41,699 nt of DNA. It comes from Geobacteraceae bacterium. GTDB lineage: Bacteria; Desulfobacterota; Desulfuromonadia; Geobacterales; Geobacteraceae. The stretch's first letter is position 1. The number at the start of each line of letters is the position of its first letter. The notes beneath the pieces are model-generated. The model had not been told where the DNA came from, searched no databases, and saw only the letters and a list, made by a program, of their open reading frames with translations. A program made the position numbers and the translations under genes. Shown one piece after another: positions 15,490 through 24,628 of the stretch. The DNA is taken from positions 1-41,699 of the forward strand of contig JAMPXD010000008.1 in NCBI GenBank assembly GCA_023701365.1. Direction: 5' to 3'.

Positions 15490-16164
15490 CTACCGCCAGC
15501 TTTCCACGTCAATCAGCCCGAGGCGGGCAGCGTACCGCAGCAGCTCCATCTTGCTGTGGACGCCGAGCTTCTTCATCAGATTGGCACGATGATTTTCCAC
15601 GGTTTTTGCGCTCAGGTCGAGGCGGGCAGCGATCTCTCTCGAGGGGACCCCCTCCGCCACCAGCCGCATCACTTGCTGCTCCCGGGGTGAAAGAAGGCCG
15701 TAACGCTCATCCTGAATGGCGGTCTCCTTCCCCGCCCCGGCCACCAGTTTGGCGACGATGTCCTGGGACACCTGGCCGTCCAGGAAGTATTCGTCCCGGC
15801 AAAGGGCATCCATCGCCTGGACCAGCCGGGCGCTGGTCGTCTCCTTCACTACATACCCCTTGGCGCCGGCCTTGAACGCCTCGGCCACGTAATCGAACTT
15901 CGGATACATGCTGAGCATCAGTATCCGCACGCTCGGGACAACCCTGATGATCTCCCGGACCGCATCGATGCCGCTCATATCCGGGAGCGACACATCCATG
16001 GTGATCAGGTCGGGCTGCAACTCCCGGGCCAGGCTCAGGGCCTCCGCGCCGCTCCCTGCCTCGCCCACCGTCTCGTACCCGGCGCTCCTCTCCACCAGCC
16101 CCTTCAACCCATCCCGGAACAATGGATGATCGTCGACGATCAGTACCCGTTTCTTTTCAGGCAT
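15490..16164 (-). CDS. NarL/FixJ-family response regulator
   Basis: A 224-residue protein. The receiver domain (about 1-120) has the acidic pair in VLIVDDHP, phosphoacceptor Asp in LITMDVSLPDMSG, and the conserved Lys in YVVKE. A LuxR-type helix-turn-helix follows (LSPREQQVMRLVAEGVPSRE, AKTVENHRANLMKKLGV). ATG at 16164 is chosen because GGGAGA lies just upstream; a frame extension to 16197 exists. It lies downstream of and on the same strand as a histidine kinase gene, with a repeat element between, and is the likely partner. Target genes are unknown; the sigma-54 promoters nearby would need a different, AAA+ type activator, so this regulator is not expected to act there directly. Confidence 0.92.
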   Translation of the reverse strand: MPEKKRVLIVDDHPLFRDGLKGLVERSAGYETVGEAGSGAEALSLARELQPDLITMDVSLPDMSGIDAVREIIRVVPSVRILMLSMYPKFDYVAEAFKAGAKGYVVKETTSARLVQAMDALCRDEYFLDGQVSQDIVAKLVAGAGKETAIQDERYGLLSPREQQVMRLVAEGVPSREIAARLDLSAKTVENHRANLMKKLGVHSKMELLRYAARLGLIDVESWR

Positions 16165-16180
16165 AAATAAATCTCCCACC

Positions 16181-16296
16181 GTCTCTCGCCCGCTCACTCC
16201 GTCCGCTAGAGCACACAGAGATCGCAGAGAAACCCCTTGTATTCTTTTGTTTTTTAGATTTGCTCTGCGAGCTCTGCGAGAGACATGTTTTCAGAA
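16181..16296. repeat. 110-bp palindromic repeat, copy A
   Basis: Begins with CTCTCGCCCGCTCAC and ends with CTCTGCGAGAGA; same order of blocks as 34605-34712. It separates the kinase from the regulator gene. Arms are imperfectly complementary here (AGAGCACACAGAG versus CTCTGCGAGCTCT). Confidence 0.78.
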
Positions 16297-16323
16297 TTAT
16301 TGTTTTGATCATCAGCATATTCA

Positions 16324-17820
16324 TCAAGCTAACTCACACATGGACATAACGCCACTGAGAAATACGAAAAATCCCTTTTTCAGTTTAATACCTAAACCTT
16401 GAGACTGGTCCTTTTGCGGAACCGGACTGATGGGAACCTCAACGACGATCCGGGTCCCTCCACCGGGGCGCGACACCACCTCGAAGGTGCCGCTCAAAAG
16501 GTCCACCCGCTCCGCCATGCCGACCAGGCCGAGCCCCCCCCCGCTCTTCACCGCCGGGCCTTCCATGTCGAACCCCCTGCCGTTGTCCTCGATCCGCATC
16601 CTTATGATGGGATGGGATGCTATCAGGCGGACGCCGACTGCGGTTGCCCTGGCATGCTTGATGACGTTATTGAGGGCCTCCTGGAAAACCCGGTAGAGGT
16701 TGATCTCCGCTTCATTATCCAGCTTTATCCCCTTCATGCCGGCGGTCTTGAAGTCTATCCTGAGGCCATGGGCGGCGACCAGTTTCGCGCTGTCATTGCG
16801 GATCGCCCCGACCAGCCCCAGTCTCTCCAGGGAATCGGGGCGAAGTCCGGCGGAGAGGTGGCGGACTGACTGAATGGAATCCTGGAGGACCCTGGAGAGG
16901 TATTGGACCCGCGCCAGGAGGTCTCCTGAACTGTCCGCCAAGTCTTCGGCCAATGTATCGATGCCGATCTTGACGGCGTTCAACCTCTGGCCCAGATCGT
17001 CATGCAGCTCCCGGGAGAGGTGCTTCCTTTCATTTTCCTGGGCGGTCAACAGACGGTGCGACAGTGCCCTTACCTTCTTTTCCGCTTCCTTCTTTCTGGT
17101 GATGTCGCGGGCGACAGCCAGTTTGGTTGGCTGGTCGATGCCCGGCATCCGGATGGCGAGCTCGATTACCGAGTACCAGGACTTGGTCCGTTCGTTGAAG
17201 AACTCCTTGTGAATCGGCTGGTCGGAGGCAAAGACCTTGTCGGTCGAACAGTCTTCGCATCGCTCTTCGAGCCCCCGGCAGACCTTGTAGCAGGGATCGA
17301 CCGTCAGGTCGCCGCAAACCCCCGCCAGCATCTTCCGGTTGGCGTAGACTATCCGGTAATCGTCGGTCACCACGTAGACCCGGTCCTCCATGGCGTCGAG
17401 CAGAAGACGAAGCGTCTCCTGGGTGGCATGCATCGCCTCGCCGATCAGCTTGCAGTCGGTGCGGTCGTGAAACGTCCCGAAGATGGCCGGCCTGCCGCCG
17501 ACCTCGATGCGCCGCGCCTCCACCTCGATCCAGAACGGCGTGCCGTCCAGCTTTGCGGACGGCTGCCCCCAGGCAATCCGGGGAGGGTTGCCGGCCAGCA
17601 CCTGGTCGTGGATCTTGCGGAACAGATCGACGCTCTGCCGGTCGGGATAGACCGTGGCGAACATGTCCCGGTCGAGCAGACCCTCGATGGACGAATAGCC
17701 GAAGATCTCCCCGCACCGTTCGTTGAGGAAGATCGTCCGGTTGTCCTGCAGTACGTAAACGCCGTCGGACAGGTTGGCGACAATGGCTTCAAAGAGTTGC
17801 GGGTATGCTGGTGTGGGCAT
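16324..17820 (-). CDS. Cytosolic PAS-PAS histidine kinase (HisKA_3 type)
   Basis: A 498-residue protein with no membrane segment. PAS domain 1 spans about 10-125, PAS domain 2 about 135-245, then a coiled linker, the dimerisation/phosphoacceptor motif ENERKHLSRELHDDLGQRL (His at the ELHDD box) and a HATPase domain with FQEALNNVIKHA, DNGRGFD and GGLGLVGMAERV boxes. This is the NarX/DegS class that pairs with LuxR-type regulators such as the one downstream. PAS 2 carries a dense Cys set (VCGDLTVDPCYKVCRG, then RCEDC), which could hold a metal or heme cofactor or respond to redox. ATG 17820 follows GGGAGC. The C-terminal tail past the ATPase domain (about 30 residues) is hydrophobic and unlike the family. 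It is 15 bp behind the lipoprotein gene, probably co-transcribed. Confidence 0.9.
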   Translation of the reverse strand: MPTPAYPQLFEAIVANLSDGVYVLQDNRTIFLNERCGEIFGYSSIEGLLDRDMFATVYPDRQSVDLFRKIHDQVLAGNPPRIAWGQPSAKLDGTPFWIEVEARRIEVGGRPAIFGTFHDRTDCKLIGEAMHATQETLRLLLDAMEDRVYVVTDDYRIVYANRKMLAGVCGDLTVDPCYKVCRGLEERCEDCSTDKVFASDQPIHKEFFNERTKSWYSVIELAIRMPGIDQPTKLAVARDITRKKEAEKKVRALSHRLLTAQENERKHLSRELHDDLGQRLNAVKIGIDTLAEDLADSSGDLLARVQYLSRVLQDSIQSVRHLSAGLRPDSLERLGLVGAIRNDSAKLVAAHGLRIDFKTAGMKGIKLDNEAEINLYRVFQEALNNVIKHARATAVGVRLIASHPIIRMRIEDNGRGFDMEGPAVKSGGGLGLVGMAERVDLLSGTFEVVSRPGGGTRIVVEVPISPVPQKDQSQGLGIKLKKGFFVFLSGVMSMCELA

Positions 17821-17835
17821 GGTAAAGCTCCCTGG

Positions 17836-18303
17836 TTACGGAATATCGACCGTGCTCTCCCCTGCCTGATAATCCAGCGCCACACCATTATCGTCAAAAC
17901 AGACCGTCAACCGGAAGATCTTGATGGGGCCGCTTATCTTCAGCGCCTCCATCGGCGGCGCCGTCCAGTAGTTCCAGAATTCCGCGGTCCGGTCGTTGAG
18001 AGAAGGCTCGGCGTTCGTTGACATTTCTTCCTTGGAAGGCCGGCGAAAGTTGACGCTCACCCCGTTCGGCGGCCCGAGCTTTTCGACGATTTCCTGTTTG
18101 GTGGTTTTACCCTTGATGATCGTCTTCTCCACCAGCGCTGCCGAGATCTCCTGCTTTTTTACCTTCCGCACATAGGGACCCGGCTTCTCCTGCTGTTTCT
18201 GTTCCCCGGCGACAGGTAAAGGCTCCTTCTTCATCTCCACGGTCGCGGGATGGGCGCAGCCGCTCATGACGGCACAGCATGCAAGCAGACAAACTCTTTT
18301 CAT
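17836..18303 (-). CDS. Small lipoprotein with a BamE/SmpA-like segment
   Basis: A 155-residue lipoprotein: MKRVCLLACCAVMSGC gives a lipobox with Cys16. ATG 18303 is chosen because GGAGGT lies at correct spacing; the frame opens 8 codons further upstream. The mature part has a charged linker and then IIKGKTTKQEIVEKLGPPN, which resembles the helix-turn segment of SmpA/OmlA/BamE-like outer-membrane lipoproteins, followed by a beta-rich end (IFRLTVCFDDNGVALDYQ). A role as periplasmic sensor partner for the kinase is conceivable but only suggested by the 15-bp spacing. It is first gene of the minus-strand operon behind the promoter at 18339-18367. Confidence 0.72.
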   Translation of the reverse strand: MKRVCLLACCAVMSGCAHPATVEMKKEPLPVAGEQKQQEKPGPYVRKVKKQEISAALVEKTIIKGKTTKQEIVEKLGPPNGVSVNFRRPSKEEMSTNAEPSLNDRTAEFWNYWTAPPMEALKISGPIKIFRLTVCFDDNGVALDYQAGESTVDIP

Positions 18304-18338
18304 CGTGCTACCTCCGATAGTGATCAAGCTTCAGCAAT

Positions 18339-18367
18339 TTTATAGCTTTTTTTGCAAAATCAGTCAA
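18339..18367 (-). promoter_or_regulatory. Sigma-70 type promoter of the lipoprotein-kinase-regulator operon
   Basis: On the minus strand TTGACT, 17 bp spacer, TATAAA, about 40 bp before the lipoprotein start codon. Confidence 0.65.
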
Positions 18368-18423
18368 TTCATATAAAGCAAATTCCCTGCCGGGAAAGTC
18401 AAACCGCAAGCCGATGAGCACCA

Positions 18424-18461
18424 TCTTGCACTTTGTATTTTGCATTTTGCATTTTGCACTC
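18424..18461. repeat. Heptamer right-arm array
   Basis: TTGCAC, TTTGTAT, TTTGCAT, TTTGCAT and TTTGCAC units. Only a trace of a left arm (TTTGCAAAAT at 18351-18360) is seen. Confidence 0.78.
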
Positions 18462-18498
18462 TCCACAGTGCGTCATATCCTCCACAGTGCGTCATATC
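18461..18498. repeat. 19-bp tandem direct repeat
   Basis: CTCCACAGTGCGTCATATC occurs twice back to back, about 270 bp upstream of the sigma-54-type promoter. It may be a binding site or a simple duplication. Confidence 0.8.
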
Positions 18499-18547
18499 AC
18501 CCAAACGCAATATTTAGTTTTTCACATGAACCAACCCATAAAGCACG

Positions 18548-18576
18548 ATAACTACCCCAGCGACATGGGTAGTTAT
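18548..18576. promoter_or_regulatory. Palindromic candidate activator site, selenocytochrome 2
   Basis: ATAACTACCC and GGGTAGTTAT form a perfect 10-bp inverted repeat with a 9-bp centre. Its core TACCCCAGCGACATGGG matches the palindrome upstream of selenocytochrome 1. It lies about 190 bp before the -24 element. No credible gene is seen in 18304-18979. Confidence 0.55.
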
Positions 18577-18766
18577 ACTCAGATGGCGACAGCAGAGCCG
18601 GCGACATGCTCTCTAGCCAGCATCATTGGCGATATCCCTCTCCGCACAAAATGCTCTTGTAATTGCAATGTTAGCAAATCATGCCAAAACGTCGCCTCAC
18701 TTGTCACAGCATATAACTGAGAATTCATATACATCAATAAAATATCCAGTTCTCGCCATCACTTCA

Positions 18767-18782
18767 TGGTATGGGGATTGCT
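18767..18782 (+). promoter_or_regulatory. Sigma-54 (RpoN) promoter of selenocytochrome 2
   Basis: TGGTATGGGGATTGCT fits TGGCACG-N4-TTGCW with two mismatches and exact spacing. Predicted start near 18793. Confidence 0.6.
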
Positions 18783-18844
18783 AGTTTCAAAATTGGCTCT
18801 CTTCTACCCACATCTGGTGGGTGGCATTACCAGGTCCCGCCGTT

Positions 18845-18871
18845 CCGTTGCCGTACCCCAATACGCAACGG
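18845..18871 (+). promoter_or_regulatory. Leader hairpin with conserved GTACCCCAATAC, copy 2
   Basis: A perfect 7-bp stem CCGTTGC/GCAACGG encloses C plus GTACCCCAATAC. The loop 12-mer equals that of copy 1 while the stem bases differ, which looks like covariation. CAAGGAGGAGGAT follows at 18899-18911, again without a start codon. Confidence 0.55.
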
Positions 18872-18979
18872 TCATCCAGTCGGACCGAACACCACGGACA
18901 AGGAGGAGGATCAGGTAAAGCGCAGTCCATCCATTTCCAGATGTAAATGATTACCAATTTAATGAGAAAGGAACAGAAT

Positions 18980-21900
18980 ATGAAGAAGTCACGCATAAAA
19001 ACTTCTTTACTGGTGAGTGCAGCTTCGGTCACCGGTCTGGCCCTGGGCGCGGGAATAGCCCTGGCAGCCCACCCGCCGATTCAGCTCTACACTTATGAGG
19101 AAGTAGCTCAGCAAATGGGCTTCCCTGCCGCGCCGGTCATCGTAGACAAGACCACCAAGCAGGGCCTCCCTTACTCCCCGAAGCAGACCTGCTTCGGCTC
19201 CAAAGATGGCGGCGCTACAAAGTGCCACGGCGATGATCCGGCAAATCCGAAGCTCAAGGCGAACTACAACGACCTCGCCGAGCACGCCTTCCACGCCGAG
19301 CTCGGCTTTGGGCAGTGGATGGACAACTCCGCCAGCGGCAGGTTAGTGAACGCTGGCGTGCAGACCGGCCTGGCTTTGAACAAGCCCTGGGTACAGTCGC
19401 ACGGCCATAACGGCAAGTGGTGACCCCCCTCTCTCCGCCAGGTGGCGGACTACCAGCTTGATTCAAACGGCCAGTACATCGATTACCCCAATACCGCAGC
19501 CTTCCTCAACGGCGCCAGCCCTACAACCACACCCGCCTCACCGGACGGCACCTACTATCCCAAGGTCGACATGTCCCTGTGGGACCAGGCAACCATGTGC
19601 GGGACCTGCCACGTCGGCGGCGTCTTCTATGAGCGCGACCGTCAGGGCAAGCGCCTCCCCCAGAGAGCCTGGGATGACATGATGGCAGGCAAGATCAATC
19701 CCATCACCAGCACCGTCTGGGAAAACTATGACCCGGTTACCGGCGCGGACGCCTCCTTCGTCACCTCCTCCCCGTGGCTCATGCCGGCGTACGAAGGCAA
19801 CGATCCGACAAAACCCGCGATGACCATGCCGTTTGGCTGGGTTCCCGGGCCCATGCCAATGGCCAACAAGAACGGCGTCGACCCGACCAACCCTATGGCG
19901 GCCGACGCGTATCAGCTTGTGGCCAAGCAGTTGATGATCCCGAACGTCAAGGAGATGGACTGCCTCTTCTGCCATTACAACGGGTACGACAACATCCCCG
20001 CCTCGGTCATGACCCAGGCCGGTTCCCTGTACGCCGCCCCCACGGCCGGCGCGGGCCTGTTCGACATGACCCCGGTCAGCCCGAGCTACATGGGGTACAA
20101 CCCGTACAACGGCAAGGTGGCCTTCACCACGGTCAAGACGACGCCGTTGTATGCGAACATGACCACCGCCGCCAACATGATGAACTGGCCGGCGTTCAAG
20201 GCCTACTCCACCCATGAGCTGGTCAGCCTCACCTCCGTCGTGACCAACAACATCGTACCGAAGCCCTCCACCAACAACTGCCTGGCATGCCACGCAACCA
20301 AGACCCTGAAGGACCTCCCCGAGATGTTCGGCGCCACCGGGACGAGCTCCGGCTTCCTCTCCTCCGCGCCGATGATCTACGACCCGGCCAACCCCAACGG
20401 GCCGCTGGGCAAGCGGATGGTCGCCTACGACGTCAAGGCGTTGTTCGCTCTCTTCGGCATGGGCCCCGACCCTGCGCTCACCTCTGCCATGCTCATGGGA
20501 CCCAACGCCGCGGACTACATGATGGGCTCTCTCCCCTGGCCGAACGCCATGGGCAAGACACCCTTCAACTTCGCTTCCTGGAATGACCCCGACGGCTTCA
20601 TCGGCGGCGGCAACGCGGCAGGCGCAACCCCGGCTACCGGACTTGCTGCCGGCGGCCCGCTCTACTACTACAACGTCGACCCGACGACTGGCGCTGCCGT
20701 TGTGGACCAGAACATCCTGAAACGCTCCACCATGCCGTTCCCCCGCGCCGAGTGGTTCAAGCGCGGCGACGCCTGGCAGGACGGCCAGGACGTCCATGGC
20801 AACCTCGGCTGCGCCGGCTGCCACTATACCGGTGACACGGTGGGCGCCAACAAGAACCAGTGCGACCCGGGCCGCGGGTTCGACACGGCGAGCGGCGTCA
20901 TGGACAGCGTACCTCCCCTGGGGCCTGGCGGCATCGTTTATGATCACTACTCCTCCAACGGGAAAGGTGTAGAAGCCGTCGGTGCTGCTGCGATACTCGC
21001 AGCCACCAGGAAAAACGACACCAGGAACACCGTCAAGCGGTGCGAGTTCTGCCACATCACCGGCAAGGACTACTTCGGCAACACCATCAACACCTTCGGC
21101 GCCCCGAACCCGACCGCCAAGCACCAGGCGTACGGCCTGGCCGGCAGCAACGACGACGGCAGCGGCCCTGGGCCTGCAAACGCCAAGGTCCAGATGGTCG
21201 ACCATTACAATCTCCATGGCAGGTATGGCGGCAAAGGGGTCCCCAGGGAAACCAGGTTCGACACCGATGATACCGACGTCGTCAACCTGAGCGGCCCCTC
21301 GGCGGGCACACCGGGCGGGACGATCCTGAACCCGAACGGCAACCACCTCGACGTCATCGACTGCACCGTCTGCCACGTCCATAAGACCTCCATGGCGGTC
21401 CGCTCCCTCGAAGCCCTCAGCGGCATGCGCTTCCCGGCCGTCATCGGCACCGACCCGTCCAAAGGGATGTTCGGCCTGTTCGAAGACCCCACCGGCATGG
21501 GCGCAGCCAACACCGGCATGGGCGGCGCACTCGGTGAGTGGAAACCGCTCGTCATGTGGCAGGCGCAGGGCAACAAGATACTCCCGCTTGACCTTACCAA
21601 CGACAGCAGCGAACTGCCATTCCGTCGCAAGCTCCACCTCAGCAACTCGATCACGGCGATCCTCTGGAACAACGAGGGCTCCACCATCGACGCGAACGGC
21701 GACGGCGCCCCCGGCGGCGACCTGCTTCCCTCTAAACCCTCGCTGGCAGGCCGCAAGGACATCTTCTCCGGCGACGACCCAGACGAGAACAACACCCAGG
21801 GCTATGGCGTGCCGATCTTCGACCCGTGGATCCAGAAGGATCTCAAGGCGGGCTTCAACTTCGGACCGTCCCCGCTCTCCGTCATCTCGGTCGGCTTCGG

Positions 21901-23722
21901 CGCCGACCAGACCGCAACCGGCTACGCAAGCATTTACGACGCCGCCGGCAATTTCAGCACCACCAGAACGCAGTACGCCAGCATCTGGAGCGGCGCGTTC
22001 GTCTTCACCGAGGCCGACCAGATCAAGGCCTACAAAGACCACCGCGGCACTGACTGGGCCGACACCACGATCACCATGGTCGGCGCCCCCTTCATGATCA
22101 CCCACGGCGTCAAACCGGTCAGCCAGCATGTACTCGGCAAGTCGTGCTCGGACTGCCATGCCCCGCAAAAGGGCTTCTTCAAAGGCAGCTTCGACATGAT
22201 CGGCTCCGCCATCCCTGCCAGCACGACCTATAACCCGAGCCAGGCGATCGTGCCGGACTACTACGGCAACATCCAGATCGATCCTGCCACCGGCGATCCC
22301 ATACGCCTTGCCGGCATGCCGGGCATGACTTTCAATGACGCGCTTGCTGGCAGCCCGTTTGCCGGGATGGGGAACAGCATGCTCGTCCGCCCGCTCGAAC
22401 CGATCCGCATCAAGGCCAACAAGGGCGATCTTCGCGGCTACCTGGAAGCCACCAACAAACTGGGCCAGTTCCGCGAAGTCAGCTTCGTGCATGACACTAC
22501 CGACCTTAACCCTGCAACTAGCGAACCGTGGAGCTACGCCTCCACCATCGACCGTTACCAGGCCCTGTATCCGCCCACCGACGGCCACGACACCGCCATC
22601 TACTACAAGATTGGCGACGTCCGCGCCGACGGTACTCCCAAAGCGATAGCCAAGGGAGATACCTATAACGCACTACCGATAACCGGCGCAGAGTACGCGG
22701 CATACCTCGAAACCATCGGCGCAGCGCCCACGGCCAGCTTCAGGATCAACGACCTCGCTCCCGCTCCGGACGGCTGCGGAGCCGTCGCCACCCCGTGCAC
22801 GGCCAACACCGGGGCAATCGCCTTCGCGGCGAATACCTCTACGGTTGAGCCCAACACCACCTACTCCTGGACCTTCTCCGACGATACGTCGAAGAACACC
22901 ACCGGCGCCACTGCCACCAGGACCATCAACACGGTCAAATCCTTCACGGTCACCCTCATCGCCAAGAACAGCATTACCGGCGCAACCGCGACCACGAAGA
23001 AGATCGTCAAGACCCAGGCCCCTGCTGCCGTCGCCCTTACCGGCGTCGACACCACAGCCACCGGCGATACCACCGTATCGCTTACCGGCCTGCCGACCCA
23101 CTCCAAGCTGTATGTGAAGTGGGGCGACGGAACCGAGCAGTACGTCACATCCTCGGCTGCCGCGATCGACCTGACCCACAAGTACCTCAAGACCGGCACC
23201 ATGAACGTGGCGATCAACATCATCAACGGCACCACCCTGGTAGCCAAGAAGACCTGTGCTATCACCGTCAAGCCGGTCATCACGGCCAGCGCGGTGGTCA
23301 ACGGGACACTCACACCGGTCGGTGTAACTCAGATTCTGAGCGGTGCCAGCCAGACCTACACCATCGCCCCGACCGCCACCCTCTACGCCGGTTACGCCAT
23401 CGCCAATGTCCTGGTGAACGGCGCCTCCGTGGGCCCGGTGGCAAGCTACACCTTCACCGGCCTGACGGCTCCGAGCAGCACCATCTCGGCAACCTTCAAG
23501 CCGACCATCAACGCCGTGCAGACCGCCAACGGGAGCATTGCACCCGCCGGCGTAACCCCGGTAACCAGCGGCGGGAGCCAGTACTACACCATCACTCCCG
23601 CCAACGGCTACCACGTGGCAACTGTCACGGTTAACGGAGTCCCCGCCGCGGTGGCTACTTCCTACAACTTCACCAACGTGACGGAGCCGATGGAGATCAC
23701 GGCGACCTATGCAGCGAACTAG
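18980..23722 (+). CDS. Giant multiheme c-type cytochrome with in-frame UGA (predicted selenocysteine 148)
   Basis: ATG 18980 follows GAAAGGA and opens a Sec signal peptide (MKKSRIKTSLLVSAASVTGL..., cleavage near ALA-AH). TGA at 19421-19423 is in frame and the frame then continues to TAG 23722, 1580 residues in all. Order: an unusual C-X10-CH at 71-83 where the paralogue has CX4CH; WVQSHGHNGKW-U-PPS with Sec148; CXXCH at about 207, 328, 434, 611, 688, 795 and 1056; then a PKD-like domain and bacterial-repeat units nearly identical to those of the 6757 gene. The two proteins share segments such as CGxCHVGG after the Sec and MDCLxCH, so they are paralogues of one family. The separate downstream part has no start or signal peptide of its own. 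Likely exported or surface redox protein; substrate unknown. It would be mis-split at 19423/19442 by routine annotation. Confidence 0.85.
19421..19449 (+). promoter_or_regulatory. UGA selenocysteine codon and SECIS hairpin 2
   Basis: TGA 19421-19423; stem TCCGCC (19434-19439), loop AGGT, stem GGCGGA (19444-19449). Loop G is at position 2 and 16 nt separate UGA from loop, exactly as in copy 1, although stem bases differ and the coded peptide (PPSxRQxA) is conserved. Confidence 0.75.
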
Positions 23723-23786
23723 TCAGACTGCCGCTTTGCTTCAATGACGTACCTTGGCCCGGGGAGCAATCCCCGGGTTTTTTTTT
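22855..23786 (+). repeat. Near-identical 3' module shared with selenocytochrome 1, copy 2
   Basis: Counterpart of 9873-10803; covers the PKD-like and bacterial-repeat region, stop codon, 3' untranslated region and terminator. Confidence 0.9.
23758..23786 (+). terminator. Rho-independent terminator of selenocytochrome 2
   Basis: Same stem, CCCGGGGA/TCCCCGGG with GCAA loop, followed by nine T. Confidence 0.92.
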
Positions 23787-23792
23787 AGATCT

Positions 23793-23846
23793 TCAGCCAT
23801 CCTTTTCCTCCCGTTGAAGAGGAGAGAGTTTTTCGGGAGTGGCTGA
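23793..23846. repeat. Decayed copy of the GGGGAGG palindrome
   Basis: TCAGCCA (23793-23799) and TGGCTGA (23840-23846) flank CCTCCCGTTGAAGAGGAG-like sequence; the left edge GATCTTCAGCCA matches the element at 15281. Confidence 0.5.
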
Positions 23847-23872
23847 CCAGGAATTGACCCGCTTTTATCTAT

Positions 23873-23901
23873 TTGACATTCCTTCAGGCATCCATTAAAT
23901 T
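23873..23901 (+). promoter_or_regulatory. Possible sigma-70 promoter
   Basis: TTGACA, 17 bp, TAAATT, about 95 bp before the lipoprotein start at 23997. Confidence 0.45.
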
Positions 23902-23996
23902 CCATCTACACTCCCGTGCAGCACGGGAAGCGGAACAACCCGCGCCTGCAGGAGACCAAAGCTGGGTCCTCAGAGGACAATGACCGGAGGTTTACC

Positions 23997-24494
23997 GTGA
24001 ACAAATTCATGAGGTTGGTCTTGCTGTTTGGCGTATGTATCTCTTTGTCGTGCGGCTGCAGCAAGACCGGGAAACCGATGCCTCTTACAAAAGACAATAT
24101 TTCTAATTATCAGCGGCAAATGGCATCGGCAATGAAAAGCACCGACCCCAAAGAGTATGAGGCGGCCAGGGGGGACGCAAACAAGCTGAAGCAGCTGTTC
24201 TACAAAACCTACGTCGAGCCGATGGAAAAGATGGGCTACAGCTACGACAAGACAATCAGCGATATAGCAAGCAATGTCCTCGCTAAGACTCTGCGCACTG
24301 CCGACACTGCCATGACTGTAATGCTCAGCGATCTGCTTACCTTCGCGAAGGACACAAGAGGGGCCGCCTATGAGTATGGTTTCATCTCAATAGAGACGAA
24401 GGAGCTGCTTGATCAGGTCAGTCTGATCCTTCCCCGCACCATTATCCCCGCCGCCGACGCCACGCCGGGGACACCCACAGCAAAAGACAACTGA
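23997..24494 (+). CDS. Small lipoprotein of unknown function
   Basis: A 165-residue protein starting at GTG 23997, 6 bp after CGGAGG. The N-terminus (MNKFMRLVLLFGVCISLSCGC) is a lipoprotein signal with a rather atypical lipobox, SCGC. The mature part is helical and charged (NISNYQRQMASAMKS, EYEAARGDANKLKQLFYKTY, MGYSYDKTISDIASNVLAK) and ends in a Pro/Thr-rich tail. I do not recognise the family. It lies alone between the selenocytochrome 2 terminator and the promoter of the DUF948 gene, so it is probably a single-gene unit. Confidence 0.72.
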   Translation: MNKFMRLVLLFGVCISLSCGCSKTGKPMPLTKDNISNYQRQMASAMKSTDPKEYEAARGDANKLKQLFYKTYVEPMEKMGYSYDKTISDIASNVLAKTLRTADTAMTVMLSDLLTFAKDTRGAAYEYGFISIETKELLDQVSLILPRTIIPAADATPGTPTAKDN

Positions 24495-24565
24495 AACGCA
24501 CACTCTCTTACAAGGGGCGCGCGCAACTCGTGCAAAAGCCAGTTAATAAGCCGGCAAACATTAAG

Positions 24566-24593
24566 TTGAAATGTTTTACTTTTCGTCTATAAT
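24566..24593 (+). promoter_or_regulatory. Sigma-70 type promoter of the DUF948-YtxH pair
   Basis: TTGAAA, 16 bp spacer, TATAAT; 35 bp before the start codon. Confidence 0.62.
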
Positions 24594-24628
24594 TCATTCA
24601 CCGTAAGCAATCACGGAGGGAGTGTTTG

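Noticed and set aside
15490-16164. NarL-type regulator as direct activator of the selenocytochrome promoters
   Set aside because: It lacks the AAA+ domain needed for sigma-54 activation, so the link is not supported by sequence.
18433-18720. 95-codon open frame as a gene
   Set aside because: It begins in a heptamer array, crosses the tandem 19-mers and the palindrome, has no ribosome binding site and no recognisable domain.
18783-18979. GEMM-type cyclic dinucleotide riboswitch before selenocytochrome 2
   Set aside because: A short GGTGGGTGGCATTACC resemblance to one GEMM helix exists, but the conserved ACGCAAAGCC core and the second helix are missing; the same is true of the leader of selenocytochrome 1.
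19421-19444. Sequencing error or pseudogene as explanation for the second UGA
   Set aside because: The frame is intact for more than 1400 codons after it, heme sites are conserved, and the stop is a precise in-frame UGA matched in the paralogue.
19538-22588. 1016-codon open frame on the minus strand opposite selenocytochrome 2
   Set aside because: Shadow of a GC-rich gene: low-complexity Gly/Val/Asp/Arg translation with no recognisable domain. The same applies to the 632- and 556-codon frames opposite selenocytochrome 1.
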